A stretch of 64,000 bases of DNA from Candidatus Poribacteria bacterium (lineage in GTDB: Bacteria; Poribacteria; WGA-4E; WGA-3G): contig JAJEIP010000007.1 in NCBI GenBank assembly GCA_022827885.1, positions 62,001 through 126,000 on the forward strand, in the 5' to 3' direction. Numbering within the stretch: position 1 is the stretch's first letter; every line of letters begins with the position of its first letter. Made by a program: the position numbers and the translations under genes. This document shows, piece by piece, positions 40,293-49,856 of the stretch. The notes beneath the pieces were generated by a model. It saw nothing but the letters and a program-made list of their open reading frames with translations, was not told the origin of the DNA and did no database searches.

Positions 40293-42221
40293 TCACCAGT
40301 GTTTGAACGAATACATCCGTTGTCCGAGAAACAATCCTAAAATTGCCCATAGACTCCCCATCACGAATTCGCCGAGCATTGTCCCTAAAAACAGGGGGAG
40401 TGTTCGGCGATACGCCCCGATCCCACCGTGGCGAATCAGTATAGATTTTAGCACCCACGCCACGAATACAGGAAACCAAAGTCTACCGAAATTCCAATTG
40501 CCCGCGAGCGGATAGGCGAGTGGATGGAGCTGCCACCAAATAAAGCGCAGGCGCATAAAGAGCGTCGTGAGCGTCAAAGTGATACCGAAACCAAAAAATC
40601 CCATGCGTCCCCAGTCCGTGTCGTTCGGGAGCGTTAACCAGCGTTGTAGATCACTGAAAGCCTCCTGTCCGCGCCATGTTCCGAGATTCCCATGCAAGTA
40701 ACCCGCATGAAGGAACGCAACGAACCCAATCACCAGCCCAATCACCGTGGCACCCCACATCACCCAGAGAATCTGACGCGCGTTGATCCCACCTCTGTCA
40801 GCGAGTTTAAAGCCTTCCAATTGATTCGGCATCGGTTGTGAGCGGTAGTTTCGGGTAAATCCGTAGAGGAAAGCGAACCCCGTTAGCGTTGGGGCACCAA
40901 TTTTTCTGGAACCCACAAGCGAAGTCAGGAAGAGTCCAGGACCGGCACGATAGAAATCCATCGTTGGTGTTCCAAGTTCGGCACGCATCCGAGTGAACGC
41001 TAAAACAAGTATGAATTGTATGCTGAAGAAGCCAAGCACGCCCCACCACGACATCCCCGCCTTCAGGCAAAATCCAAACACAACTGCAATACCGAGCAGG
41101 AATCCAACAAACGCGCTCCGGTATCCCATCGGTTCATTTGTTGTATCCAAATTCGTTTTCAAACCTAAGATATTGCGGACAACCTGCCAGAGGTGCTTGT
41201 GTGTTATCCAAAGCGCAAAGAAACAGAGCCCAAAATACGCGCCCGTCGACTGCATATCAATGTGCGGATAACCCGGTGTCTGATTCATCCCTGTCATTGC
41301 CCCAAAGACAAGTTGTGCCTTCCAAAAGAGATAGAACAGCCAGCAAGAGAGCGACAAATCCAGGGGCATTAAGAAACCGATGCCGATCGCATAAGGGTTT
41401 AGATGAATAGGCGTTGAACCGATAGCACTCAGTGGTTTTTCTGTGAACAAGAGTCCTATATCGTGACGGATGGGGATGCTCGGGACATAGGGATAGAGAA
41501 AACTAATGCCATTGAGCAAATCGATCCCGCATCCGATAGCGAACCCTACCCAGAGGAGTCGGTTTCGGTAGAAACCGGCATCTTTCGTCATTTCATAAGG
41601 GAGTAGGATGATCGGGTAACTCAGCTTTTCGTGTTCGATCCACTGTTTACGGAGGATGACACTGAGCATCATCATAGAGAATGCCAGGGCAGAGAAGAAT
41701 ACAAGCCACGCCAACACTGGCGTGAGCCATGCTTGAATATGTTCTACCTCGAATAGATTTGACGTGCCTTCATAGTAGCCTGTTAAGGCACGCCGATTCA
41801 TGACAGCAATCCAATCCGGGATGTAGCGGAAAAAGAGCGTTTGCCATTCGTTCTCTGGTGTCGCGAACCACGCTGCATGCCCTAAAACACACATTGTTGC
41901 CTGCAAAAGGTCGTGCCCGCAGACGACGCATGCGAGCGTTACCATGAGATACACTGTTAGCATTTCTGCTTGTGTGAGCTGCCATTTCGGGAGATGGCGT
42001 GTTAAGAATAGGTTGAATATTGCAAGAAGGAAGAGGGTAAAGACGGCGTTGAAGAAAATCGCCATCGTGGTGGGATATTGTGTTGTCCACACCGTTTCCG
42101 TTTGAACAACGAGGTAGATATTGAGTGGAAGCGATAACACCCCTAACAGAATGGCACGCCATGTAATATTTTCGTTTTTAATTATACCTTGCGGTTCGGT
42201 TAAGTGAGTTGATTGTTTCAC
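40293..42221 (-). CDS. DUF6785-family polytopic membrane protein
   Basis: 642 residues, GTG start after GGAAAAG. About 12-14 hydrophobic helices (ITWRAILLGVLSLPLNIYLVV, PTTMAIFFNAVFTLFLLAIFNLFL, WVGFAIGCGIDLLNGISFLYPYVPSIPI). I associate this pattern with DUF6785/DUF6784, a family of OPT-like membrane proteins without known substrate. The leader element CCGCAAGGTATAATTAAAAA falls inside the first 15 codons (EPQGIIKN) and is not followed by ATG, so the start is not certain. Last gene of the transglutaminase-BatA-Omp85 cluster, 74 bp after the Omp85 gene. Confidence 0.8.
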   Translation of the reverse strand: MKQSTHLTEPQGIIKNENITWRAILLGVLSLPLNIYLVVQTETVWTTQYPTTMAIFFNAVFTLFLLAIFNLFLTRHLPKWQLTQAEMLTVYLMVTLACVVCGHDLLQATMCVLGHAAWFATPENEWQTLFFRYIPDWIAVMNRRALTGYYEGTSNLFEVEHIQAWLTPVLAWLVFFSALAFSMMMLSVILRKQWIEHEKLSYPIILLPYEMTKDAGFYRNRLLWVGFAIGCGIDLLNGISFLYPYVPSIPIRHDIGLLFTEKPLSAIGSTPIHLNPYAIGIGFLMPLDLSLSCWLFYLFWKAQLVFGAMTGMNQTPGYPHIDMQSTGAYFGLCFFALWITHKHLWQVVRNILGLKTNLDTTNEPMGYRSAFVGFLLGIAVVFGFCLKAGMSWWGVLGFFSIQFILVLAFTRMRAELGTPTMDFYRAGPGLFLTSLVGSRKIGAPTLTGFAFLYGFTRNYRSQPMPNQLEGFKLADRGGINARQILWVMWGATVIGLVIGFVAFLHAGYLHGNLGTWRGQEAFSDLQRWLTLPNDTDWGRMGFFGFGITLTLTTLFMRLRFIWWQLHPLAYPLAGNWNFGRLWFPVFVAWVLKSILIRHGGIGAYRRTLPLFLGTMLGEFVMGSLWAILGLFLGQRMYSFKHW

Positions 42222-42239
42222 GTGCTTTTCCGTAGGGTC

Positions 42240-42260
42240 GCCTGCGCCGGTGTTGCAGGC
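42240..42260. repeat. small palindrome family G (copy 2)
   Basis: GCCTGCGCCGGTGTTGCAGGC, one base different from the copy near 35047. It lies between the Omp85 and DUF6785 genes. Confidence 0.6.
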
Positions 42261-42295
42261 TGCGTTTTTGATGGCGTTGGGAAGAGGTACATAAA

Positions 42296-44248
42296 TTAAA
42301 AGGTTCGCTCTTGACCATAGAAAATTCGAGGTTTCAACGACAGGGTAAAGGGTGGATCAAGTGGGAAGGCGAACTCTACCCGAAGGATACCTGTCCCACT
42401 AAACTGAGAAAGGCTTCCACGCAGTCCAAACCCAACGCTTCGTTTCGGTCTTAGTAAATTGAAGGTGCGTGTGCCGTTCCAAATATATCCAATATCTGCA
42501 AAGACAACGCCACTCAATATAACGCCGAGATGCACGCGTCTGTCGCTAAACGGACGCGCCACAGATGTTGCAACCGCTGCCAGTCCTTCGTCTATTTTTC
42601 GGAAAACGGTTCCACCGAATATCGTTCGGCTTTCAAGACTCAGCAGCATCATCTTTTCACCACTAAACTGCCGATAGGCGTAGCCGCGTAGCCCATCGAA
42701 CGCCCCCAAAAGCACCTGACTGCGTCCACTCCATCCAAACTGCATTTCCGTTTTAAACTGCATGACAAACGTCTGATGAAAATCGAAGAGGCCGTTTTCT
42801 CTAAAACCGGCTTCAAGTGTATAGATATCACCTGTGTCGAATACATCTGTATAAAACCAAGCCGTTTGTGTTTGGAGTACGGAACGTTCAATCCGGCTCG
42901 TAAAGTTCGTGCTAAATGCCAATGTTGTCAAGTTAAAGAGCTTACTTCCGTTCATCCATCCGGATGCCAAAGCCAGTTCGGCGTAAGATTCTGCGCGGTC
43001 AGAGGCATATACAGGTGAAGCATATCCCAGCGAAAGCGCGTATTGAGAGCCGATAAGAAAATTTTCCTCTTGCCCCATTCGTCGGAGAAATCGGGTTTTG
43101 TGATACGCAATACGCTGTCTCCCTAAGGTGAATCCGATCCGTTTTATGTCTCGGTTCTCTAACATTGCAGTGGATCCGCTTGATTTTTCAAGCAGCACGT
43201 ATTTTGAACGTCGTGAAGCCGTCCATAACCCTATATAATTCTGTTGCTGTCTGTCTCCGAAATATCGTCGGACGTTTGCAAAGGTTCCCTGTAAATTTTG
43301 TTCAAACGTATCGGTTTTCTTCGCGTTTTCATACCAATATATCGGATTCACCGATTCAGAAAAACGCACACTTGCACTCCATCGGCTTTTCAGCGTATAT
43401 TGAGGACGTTCTAACAGCACAACCAAAGAATCGCCTTCCCGTTTCTGGATATATTCACCATCAAAGTTCCAGTGCGAATTGAAGAGGCGCGGGTTATTAT
43501 ACCGCCCTCTCACGAGGCTCCGCGTCTTTTCACCGACTTCGCTAATCCTTTCGTAACGCCACAGCGTGCCTTGCCCCGATCCAAACATGTTCGGATCTCG
43601 AAACTGTAGGAGCCAATACCGCTTTTGGTTATTTAGGTTCAGATCCCCTCCAAATGGAAAGGACAAGAGTTCCCTAATAGTGGCGCGAATCGTAACGGAT
43701 TTGGACAGCTCATCCCACTGTGCGTCAACTTTAGCAGCACCAATATAAGTCTTGCGGCGGAGGATCTGTTCGCTTTCCTCTCTATCCGCTTCTGTGTAGA
43801 TATCCCCTGGCATAAACAGGAGTTCTCGACGGACAACGTCCTCTTTCGTCTGTATATTGCCAGTTACGATGATGTTGCCGACACGCCCTTCATCAATTTC
43901 AATGCCGAGATAAACCCCGTCCGCGAATTTCTTCACAGAGAGTTGCGCTTCATCCACACGTGCGAAACGGTACCCGTTTTCCCGATAAAAGCGCGTAATC
44001 GCTGCAAGGTCGGATTTCAGAACGGATTCATCATAAGTACTCCACACATCCGTCTGCATTAGTGCGCGGATTTGTTGTTCAGAGAACGATTCGTTTCCAT
44101 CAATGACGAGGCTCCGTACAATATTAGTTTCATCAATGAAGGTTGGCTGACCAACAGCCTGACCGCCGACGGCTATCTTGCTGATACCCAGCAAAACGAT
44201 TAAGTACACAGTCCCCAACAGGCGCGTGACATATAAAAAACCTGCCAT
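42296..44248 (-). CDS. Omp85/BamA-family outer membrane protein with two POTRA domains
   Basis: 650 residues. Signal peptide (VTRLLGTVYLIVLLGISKIAVGGQA). POTRA 1 about 37-115 (VRSLVIDGNESFSEQQIRALM), POTRA 2 about 120-195 (VGNIIVTGNIQTKEDVVRRELLFMPGD, the most conserved POTRA core), then a beta-barrel of the surface antigen type (about 195-650: GGDLNLNNQKRYWLLQFRDPNMFGSG, LLGAFDGLRGYAYRQFSGE). DGLRGY and the barrel lid resemble the VRGF/Y motif of Omp85 loop 6. Fewer POTRA repeats than BamA (five), closer to TPS or TamA-like transporters. Coupled to the BatA-like gene by TAATG. Confidence 0.9.
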   Translation of the reverse strand: MAGFLYVTRLLGTVYLIVLLGISKIAVGGQAVGQPTFIDETNIVRSLVIDGNESFSEQQIRALMQTDVWSTYDESVLKSDLAAITRFYRENGYRFARVDEAQLSVKKFADGVYLGIEIDEGRVGNIIVTGNIQTKEDVVRRELLFMPGDIYTEADREESEQILRRKTYIGAAKVDAQWDELSKSVTIRATIRELLSFPFGGDLNLNNQKRYWLLQFRDPNMFGSGQGTLWRYERISEVGEKTRSLVRGRYNNPRLFNSHWNFDGEYIQKREGDSLVVLLERPQYTLKSRWSASVRFSESVNPIYWYENAKKTDTFEQNLQGTFANVRRYFGDRQQQNYIGLWTASRRSKYVLLEKSSGSTAMLENRDIKRIGFTLGRQRIAYHKTRFLRRMGQEENFLIGSQYALSLGYASPVYASDRAESYAELALASGWMNGSKLFNLTTLAFSTNFTSRIERSVLQTQTAWFYTDVFDTGDIYTLEAGFRENGLFDFHQTFVMQFKTEMQFGWSGRSQVLLGAFDGLRGYAYRQFSGEKMMLLSLESRTIFGGTVFRKIDEGLAAVATSVARPFSDRRVHLGVILSGVVFADIGYIWNGTRTFNLLRPKRSVGFGLRGSLSQFSGTGILRVEFAFPLDPPFTLSLKPRIFYGQERTF

Positions 44249-46518
44249 TATGATTCACCTACGGTCAGTGCCCTTTCACGATTCGAGAGAAAACTTTCAA
44301 GCAACATAAGACAGATGACGAAAATAAGCAATTCCCCCCAAATCTCCCTACCGTGTCGCTTAACGTTGTAGGCATCAGCCGCCTCCGGTGTTTCCCCGAT
44401 TTCCGGATCTGCTGTTGTTTTCGCACCAATCCGTGCCGCCACCTGTGATAGTGGAATCTCCGTTAAGTCAGCTTCAGTCGTATCCACATTAACAGCAAAA
44501 AAGTCGCGTCGGATTCTGTCCTGTGTTCGCACCTCGACCTGATAGATACCCGGACGTTCCGTGTCTTGAAAGCGTAGTGTGCCATCTTCGGCAATCGGAA
44601 CGACTGTGGAAGGGTTCTCCGTCTTCGGTCCTTGGTCTTCGGTGAAGCGGTTTTCATTTAACGAAGGTTCCGGCTCGTGATCGGTAATTGATAACTGGTA
44701 ACTGATAATCGCCTTCCCACCTGCGCCCCTCGGGTAGTGTGCTGTATAGGTATCCCCGACATGCCCGCCCCATGTTAAAATATTATTGCTGGCTATTGCG
44801 GCGTAAAGTACACTTTGTTGAAGTATCGGAAGGAAATACGGATTAACAAACAGATCGTTAGGCGTAAGTGACGCTTCTAACCCCGATTTCATAGACGTGG
44901 TCGCCTGTTGCGCGAGTAAACCACAGTTATAGAGGAGCACGGCACTTGTTCCTTGACTTCGTTCAATGAGAAAGGGTGTATCATCTCCGAAACGTGCGAT
45001 AACGTTAGATTCCGACGCCGGCTGCAGTGCTATGCCGTTGTAAAACTGCGGGGCGTATTGCATAGAGAATCCTTCGCTTGGAAAGATGTCGAAAATAGGA
45101 TGTGTTTCTCGGTATGCCTGCACTCGTTCGGGTGGGACCCAGGTTAGCGGATTCCCAAGTCGGGCAGGTAACCAAGCATTCTGAGATTGATTGTAACTTG
45201 TGGGGTCGCTGTGAGCACTCACGAAGGCAATGATACTTTTGCCTTGGCGGATGAATTCTTGAAGTTGTACACTCATTTGAAGCGACAGGGTCTTTACGTC
45301 CGCAAGGACAATAACATCATAGTCTTCCAAGGGAAAGGTTTCAAATTCACCGGGTGTGCATTGCGTTGGTAGAATCGCGCGCGCCTCCATAGACTTGCGG
45401 GACAATGTATTAGAATAATTACCAGTTAAAGAGGACTCTGGTTCAACCGACAGCTGCCCCCTATAAATATGTGGATTTAATGCCAACGTTAGATATTCCG
45501 TTTGTTCGCCTACACAGAGTACGCGGACTTCACCGAGGGCATCCCAGGCGAAATAACGATGGTTGTCGATATTAAGGCGATCATCCGTGAGTGTGAGGTA
45601 ACCGATATGCGTGCCGGGCGTCGAAAAGTTGTATGTTAGCGCGGTGTTCAGCGATTCGTTCGCTGCCGCAGAAAGGCTCATGGTTTTTTGTTTCTCGCCT
45701 CCAATAAAAAGTGTGAGTATATTTTCGTTCAAAGGTGCTACCGAATGGTTCACAGTCGTCACGTTCAATTGAAATGGTAAATCTACGCCTATTAGTTGAT
45801 TGGACGGACGAATTTCTTTAATACTTATGTTATGTGCCTCACCCTCTGCCACTGGAATCAGAGAAATACGTGCGCCCGATCGATTCGGAAGTCTATTCCA
45901 GTTCTCCCATCCGTTTCGAGCGAAGTCCGAGACCAAATAGATTTCTTTGTTCAGTTGCTCTGATTCAGCAAGGATTTCGTGGGCGAGTTCAAGGCTGGGC
46001 TGCACATTCGTAGTGCGATAGGAAGTTTCTGTATCGTTAATCGCTTCGGTGACACTCTCAATGTCGGGTGTGAGTTGCCGAAAAACAGGTGTCGGGATGT
46101 CTGACATTAATATGAGGGCGGCTCTATCGCCATGGCGCAAAGTGTCAATGATGTCAGTCGCCAGCGTTTTCGCTTTGTCGAATCTGACGCCATTGATGTC
46201 TTGATACGCCATACTGTAAGAGTTATCTAAAACGACAACGACATCCGTCTTTGCCCGCACAGACGCGACCGGGAGTCCGAGTGTCAAGAACGGACGTGCC
46301 AAGGCGAGTGCGATGAGCGCGATAATTGCCATTCTCAGGAGTAAAATGAGAAACTGACGGAGCTGGAATCGGCGGGCATTTTCGCGGTGTGCAGCGGTGA
46401 TGAATATCAGACTGCTAAAGTCGATTGTCACAACACGACGACGGTTCCAGAGGTGAATGACTAAGGGGATACCAGCAGCAAGGAGTCCAAAGAGGAAAAA
46501 TGGGTTGAGAAATGCCAA
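44248..46518 (-). CDS. BatA-type vWA protein with two N-terminal transmembrane helices
   Basis: 756 residues, TTG start after the leader element. FLNPFFLFGLLAAGIPLVIHLWNRRR is the BatA N-terminal signature (TIGR02226), a second helix (LLRMAIIALIALALARPFL) follows, then a vWA domain with MIDAS motif DNSYS (about 93) and DRAALILMSD. The long C-terminal region (Ig-like, GATase-like VIVLADVKTL) faces the periplasm and ends in a helix (IWGELLIFVICLMLLES). A repeat insert supplies the segment YQLSITDHEPEPS. BatA proteins assist aerotolerance or envelope complexes and often travel with AAA MoxR ATPases; none is near here. Confidence 0.88.
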   Translation of the reverse strand: MAFLNPFFLFGLLAAGIPLVIHLWNRRRVVTIDFSSLIFITAAHRENARRFQLRQFLILLLRMAIIALIALALARPFLTLGLPVASVRAKTDVVVVLDNSYSMAYQDINGVRFDKAKTLATDIIDTLRHGDRAALILMSDIPTPVFRQLTPDIESVTEAINDTETSYRTTNVQPSLELAHEILAESEQLNKEIYLVSDFARNGWENWNRLPNRSGARISLIPVAEGEAHNISIKEIRPSNQLIGVDLPFQLNVTTVNHSVAPLNENILTLFIGGEKQKTMSLSAAANESLNTALTYNFSTPGTHIGYLTLTDDRLNIDNHRYFAWDALGEVRVLCVGEQTEYLTLALNPHIYRGQLSVEPESSLTGNYSNTLSRKSMEARAILPTQCTPGEFETFPLEDYDVIVLADVKTLSLQMSVQLQEFIRQGKSIIAFVSAHSDPTSYNQSQNAWLPARLGNPLTWVPPERVQAYRETHPIFDIFPSEGFSMQYAPQFYNGIALQPASESNVIARFGDDTPFLIERSQGTSAVLLYNCGLLAQQATTSMKSGLEASLTPNDLFVNPYFLPILQQSVLYAAIASNNILTWGGHVGDTYTAHYPRGAGGKAIISYQLSITDHEPEPSLNENRFTEDQGPKTENPSTVVPIAEDGTLRFQDTERPGIYQVEVRTQDRIRRDFFAVNVDTTEADLTEIPLSQVAARIGAKTTADPEIGETPEAADAYNVKRHGREIWGELLIFVICLMLLESFLSNRERALTVGES
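44601..44712. repeat. family-A-like repeat inside the BatA-like gene
   Basis: Plus strand GGTTCTCCGTCTTCGGTCCTTGGTCTTCGGTGAAG followed by GGTAATTGATAACTGGTAACTGATAATCG; the latter matches the GTTATCAGT-type units at 6506. The frame stays open. Confidence 0.5.
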
Positions 46519-46570
46519 TTTTTAATTATGGCCTCCTGGGCCGCTACGTCCGTTGTCCTTGCGGTTTTCC
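46519..46570 (-). promoter_or_regulatory. leader element before the BatA-like gene, with internal insertion
   Basis: Minus strand AACCGCAAGGACAACGGACGTAGCGGCC ... CATAATTAAAAA then TTG start. The usual spacing between AAGG and AATTAAAAA is extended by about 26 nt, and CAGGAGG in the insert is the better ribosome site. Confidence 0.5.
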
Positions 46571-46621
46571 GATTAAATCGTGACTGGCTCTGGGAATTTG
46601 CGCAATTTTTGAAAGGTAAAT

Positions 46622-48187
46622 TTAAAAAATCGTAATTTCAAGTTGGTTGAGCGTCTGGAGCACATCTACTGCGTATTCCATAAGATTGTCCGTCTCCAAG
46701 GTGCTTCCACCGAGTTGAATGTGGTTCGCATCAGCGATAACCTGATCCAATGTTGGATCCATTTGTACCCATTTACCGACATAGACTTCGGGCCAGAAAT
46801 GGTAATAGAAGGCATCCTTCGCGAATACGATACCGGAGCAGATACGTGCGGGAATGCCAGCGGCACGCGCCAGCGCGATAAATAACACTGTATGTTCCGT
46901 GCAATCCCCAGCGCGTGATTGTAGCACTGTTAATGACGAATCAAAGCCTCCGCTCATCTTTTTGTCGTTAATAGCGGCATAAACCCACCGACATAATTTT
47001 TCCGCGGCACGCCATGAATTGACCTCGTTCTCCAAAATCTCTTCAGTCTTTGCCTGAATATCGGGGTGATCGGCTTGAATATAGGCACTCGCGGCAAGGA
47101 ATTCACCTTCCCCGTTCTGAACCGGGAGATTCGGACACTCTTCAGCGACAATTGATGGAACCTGAATGGAAAGTTTGTAGGAGGGGTTTGTAACTCCGAT
47201 TCCACTATAATCCGCCTCAAGTTTCTGTCGAGGCGTAGACATAACAACTTCAGTGACGTTCCCTGTTGGGAGTTTCACTGCTGCCTCAAGGTGTCTTGCT
47301 TTTGGGATCGGTAGCTTGCCAGCGGGAAGGATCCGCGTTTTTAAGATGACATCAACTTCTTCGATACCCACAAGAGCAGTTTCTTTGTCGGTCTTTTCCG
47401 TTACCATGGAAAGCCCCATCAACGGCACCTCTGTCCGATAGGTTACGCCGTCGGTATCAATCCACAGTTTCGCAGTAATGCCGTTCATCACATCCAACGT
47501 TTGCTTCAGAACGTAGACCTGCTTTTCCCTCGATTGATAGGTTAAAGTCTCTTCCCTTAAAACCTCAATGTCCGTTTTCACAGGCTTCAGGAGATCGAAA
47601 ATAAATGTATGAAAGGTCCGTTTATCGCCCGTTTTAAGCCCCTCCTGGGTTAACAGTGATGCCACGCCTGTATGCTCAGAAATGGTGCCCGGTGGCACTG
47701 GAATTTCTGACGTAGTGGTTTCACCATTGAGTGTTGTTTTAACGTGGGCGATTCCATCCACAATCCGTCCTTCGATCTGCTTTAAACCAGATTCATTAGA
47801 GGTCAGAAGAAAATGACGCGGCATTAAGTCAGGACCCGTGTATTCAACGCGCGTAATTTCAACCGTTATGTCGGTCCCGAGTGCCTTAAAGTTCATAACT
47901 ATATCGGTTTTGTTCCGAGCGAGCTGTTCGCCTTGATGTTCAGTTCCTTCAATAGACGTGTGCATGTAACCGATTTTGGTGTTCATCAGGGTAAGGTTGT
48001 ACCAATGTTCTATAGACATGTCACCCCTCTGGGATTCCCAAAGGTTGTTCTGGAATGTATCTTGTTTTTCGCCTGTGGTGTCCGCCGGTGTCGCTGCTTG
48101 CAAGCCAATATTAAGAAGTATCGCTGCCTGGCATACAAACATCAGGCAGCGCAGATGATAAAACTTCAAAGGCTTTAATAATATCAT
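46622..48187 (-). CDS. transglutaminase-like cysteine protease-fold protein
   Basis: 521 residues. Signal peptide (LRCLMFVCQAAILLNIGLQAAT). A beta-rich region (about 45-370) precedes a transglutaminase-core domain (about 390-490): AAINDKKMSGGFDSSLTVLQSRAGDCTEHTVLFIALARAAGIPARICSG has the catalytic Cys, FYYHFWPEVYVG the His and VQMDPT the Asp. Such periplasmic domains are thought to cross-link or hydrolyse peptide bonds. First gene of the BatA/Omp85/DUF6785 cluster, behind a consensus promoter. A family I palindrome (47176-47203) is inside the gene and encodes YSGIGVTNPSYKL. Confidence 0.88.
   Translation of the reverse strand: MILLKPLKFYHLRCLMFVCQAAILLNIGLQAATPADTTGEKQDTFQNNLWESQRGDMSIEHWYNLTLMNTKIGYMHTSIEGTEHQGEQLARNKTDIVMNFKALGTDITVEITRVEYTGPDLMPRHFLLTSNESGLKQIEGRIVDGIAHVKTTLNGETTTSEIPVPPGTISEHTGVASLLTQEGLKTGDKRTFHTFIFDLLKPVKTDIEVLREETLTYQSREKQVYVLKQTLDVMNGITAKLWIDTDGVTYRTEVPLMGLSMVTEKTDKETALVGIEEVDVILKTRILPAGKLPIPKARHLEAAVKLPTGNVTEVVMSTPRQKLEADYSGIGVTNPSYKLSIQVPSIVAEECPNLPVQNGEGEFLAASAYIQADHPDIQAKTEEILENEVNSWRAAEKLCRWVYAAINDKKMSGGFDSSLTVLQSRAGDCTEHTVLFIALARAAGIPARICSGIVFAKDAFYYHFWPEVYVGKWVQMDPTLDQVIADANHIQLGGSTLETDNLMEYAVDVLQTLNQLEITIF
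47176..47203. repeat. palindromic repeat family I inside transglutaminase gene
   Basis: TGTAGGAGGGGTTTGTAACTCCGATTCC closely resembles CTGTGGGAGGGGTTTGTAACCCCGATG within the sulfatase gene at 705-733. Confidence 0.6.
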
Positions 48188-48276
48188 AATAAACTACGAC
48201 TCCTCACGAAATATGCCAAACAACACAACTATCACCTGTTATGTCGTTTCTGTAGCGTGTTTGATTGATGATATTA

Positions 48277-48305
48277 ATTATACCTGATAGGTGGGCTTAT
48301 GTCAA
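48277..48305 (-). promoter_or_regulatory. consensus sigma-70 promoter for transglutaminase operon
   Basis: Minus strand TTGACA, 17-nt spacer, TATAAT: a full consensus match. The leader to the ATG is about 83 nt. Confidence 0.8.
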
Positions 48306-48327
48306 GTCCGCAGCGGCAGCAATACGG

Positions 48328-48903
48328 TCATACACGAGTTGCCATAGCAACGGTATGGGTGTGGCGTTGTTTGACCTTGTCATAGTTTCCAAATATATTC
48401 AGAAAGTTACGCTTGATGAATGGTCGAAGGCCTGAAATGGTAACAACATAAAGTCGCCCATTCGGTTTGAGATGCCGCTTCGCGTCGGTCAGAAAAATTT
48501 GTAGGAGTTCCTTACCGACATTGGCAGGTAGATTAGAGGCAATGAGATCGAATTGAATATCGGGGAGATGGCTAAAACCGTTGCTCAGCAGGACGTGACA
48601 ATTCTGGAGTTGATTCTGTTTTGCGTTTTTACGGGCATAGTCAACGGCTACGAAATCCTTATCCACCATATAGACGGTTGCCGTTTGTGCACATTTCGCG
48701 AGTGTGATACCGATGGCACCATATCCACACCCGAGGTCGAGACAGGTGTCGCCTTCCTGAACGTCCAGATGCTCAATCAACAGGTGTGTTCCTGCATCAA
48801 TCGCTTTTGGTGAGAAAAGCCCCCACGTTGCGGAAAAGGTAAGGGGTATCCCACGCAGTTCCGCTCGGAAGTTAACTTCTCGTGGAAAGGAATCTACTGC
48901 CAT
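48328..48903 (-). CDS. RsmC/MTS-like small-domain methyltransferase
   Basis: 191 residues. LDLGCGYGAIGITLAKCA (SAM motif I), VYMVDKDFVAVDYARKNAKQN (acidic loop) and FDLIASNLPANVGKELL, where NLPA stands in for the NPPF of N2-guanine or glutamine methyltransferases. It resembles the C-terminal half of RsmC (16S rRNA G1207). A/NLPA replaces P/NPP, so the target is not sure. It overlaps the dehydrogenase gene upstream by 10 bp. Cytoplasmic. Confidence 0.82.
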   Translation of the reverse strand: MAVDSFPREVNFRAELRGIPLTFSATWGLFSPKAIDAGTHLLIEHLDVQEGDTCLDLGCGYGAIGITLAKCAQTATVYMVDKDFVAVDYARKNAKQNQLQNCHVLLSNGFSHLPDIQFDLIASNLPANVGKELLQIFLTDAKRHLKPNGRLYVVTISGLRPFIKRNFLNIFGNYDKVKQRHTHTVAMATRV

Positions 48904-49856
48904 TTTATCAGGACTCCGAGTGCATCACCGGGAGTATTCCAGAGCAGGTCAAACGCATCTTTCGCTTCGGTATAATGGAAACGATGGGTGATCATCTCAG
49001 ATGCGTGAATCTCCTTGTTCTGTATCTTTTGCAAGGCGCGTGCTGCAATCTGAGAGCGAGGTTCGTCGGTTAAGATACCTGCCACGAGACGTTTGCTCAT
49101 CATCTTTGAGGAATGTAAGGGTAAGGGTGCCTGTTGGTAGAGTGCGATGAGCTGGATAATCCCGAACCGACGTGTCATATCTTGCGCCTGCTCGAAGGAT
49201 TTGACCCCGGCATATCCACCGACACAATCGATCACCAGATCAGCGCCTTTGCCACCCGTGAGCCCCAGAACTGCTTCCACCGGATCTACGTCCTCAACGT
49301 TTATGACGGTATTGGCACCAAGTTTCGCCGACAATTCACATCGGAGTGGCAACGCATCCACGGTTATAATTCGCGCCGGATTGTAGCCTTGTAACACCTG
49401 CATCATAAGGCTTCCGACCAAGCCTTGTCCGAGAATAACGATGGTATCTTCGGCTTTAACGCCGGACGAATCTGACCAAGCGATAGCACTGGTTGCAAGC
49501 GGTAGAAAAGTCCCTTCCTCAAAACTCACGCCGTCAAGAAGCGGGACGATGCGTCCCTCCGTTGCGTTCGGTTCAGCGACGACATATTCCGCGTGTGGTG
49601 CCACCACCATGACGCGTTGACCGACCTGATAATCTTCTACCTCTGCGCCAACTGCCTCCACAACGCCTGTGAGTGAGTACCCCATAATTGCGGGTGAAAC
49701 TGCATCTTCTCGGATATACCGCCGAAACAATTCGGAGCCTCGGCTGATTAAGGTCGTGTCCGTCTGTACTCGAACCTGTTGCGCATTGATTTCCGGCATC
49801 GGCACCTCTTCCAATTGGATGTTGCCGAAACCTTCTGGCTTAGTTACTCGAATCAT
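48894..49856 (-). CDS. MDR zinc-binding dehydrogenase-like protein
   Basis: 320 residues from MIRVTKPEGFG, right after a short leader element (CCACAAGGAAAAATAAAA); the track start at 49931 was not used. The medium-chain dehydrogenase fold shows VQTDTTLISRGSELF at the front, VGQRVMVVAPHAEYV, and the nucleotide-binding VILGQGLVGSLMMQVL. The structural zinc Cys cluster of alcohol dehydrogenases is absent. It resembles the bchC/sugar-type MDR members and the paralogue at 57855. Substrate unknown, perhaps an inositol or sugar derivative. It is translated together with the RsmC-like gene. Confidence 0.87.
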   Translation of the reverse strand: MIRVTKPEGFGNIQLEEVPMPEINAQQVRVQTDTTLISRGSELFRRYIREDAVSPAIMGYSLTGVVEAVGAEVEDYQVGQRVMVVAPHAEYVVAEPNATEGRIVPLLDGVSFEEGTFLPLATSAIAWSDSSGVKAEDTIVILGQGLVGSLMMQVLQGYNPARIITVDALPLRCELSAKLGANTVINVEDVDPVEAVLGLTGGKGADLVIDCVGGYAGVKSFEQAQDMTRRFGIIQLIALYQQAPLPLHSSKMMSKRLVAGILTDEPRSQIAARALQKIQNKEIHASEMITHRFHYTEAKDAFDLLWNTPGDALGVLIKWQ

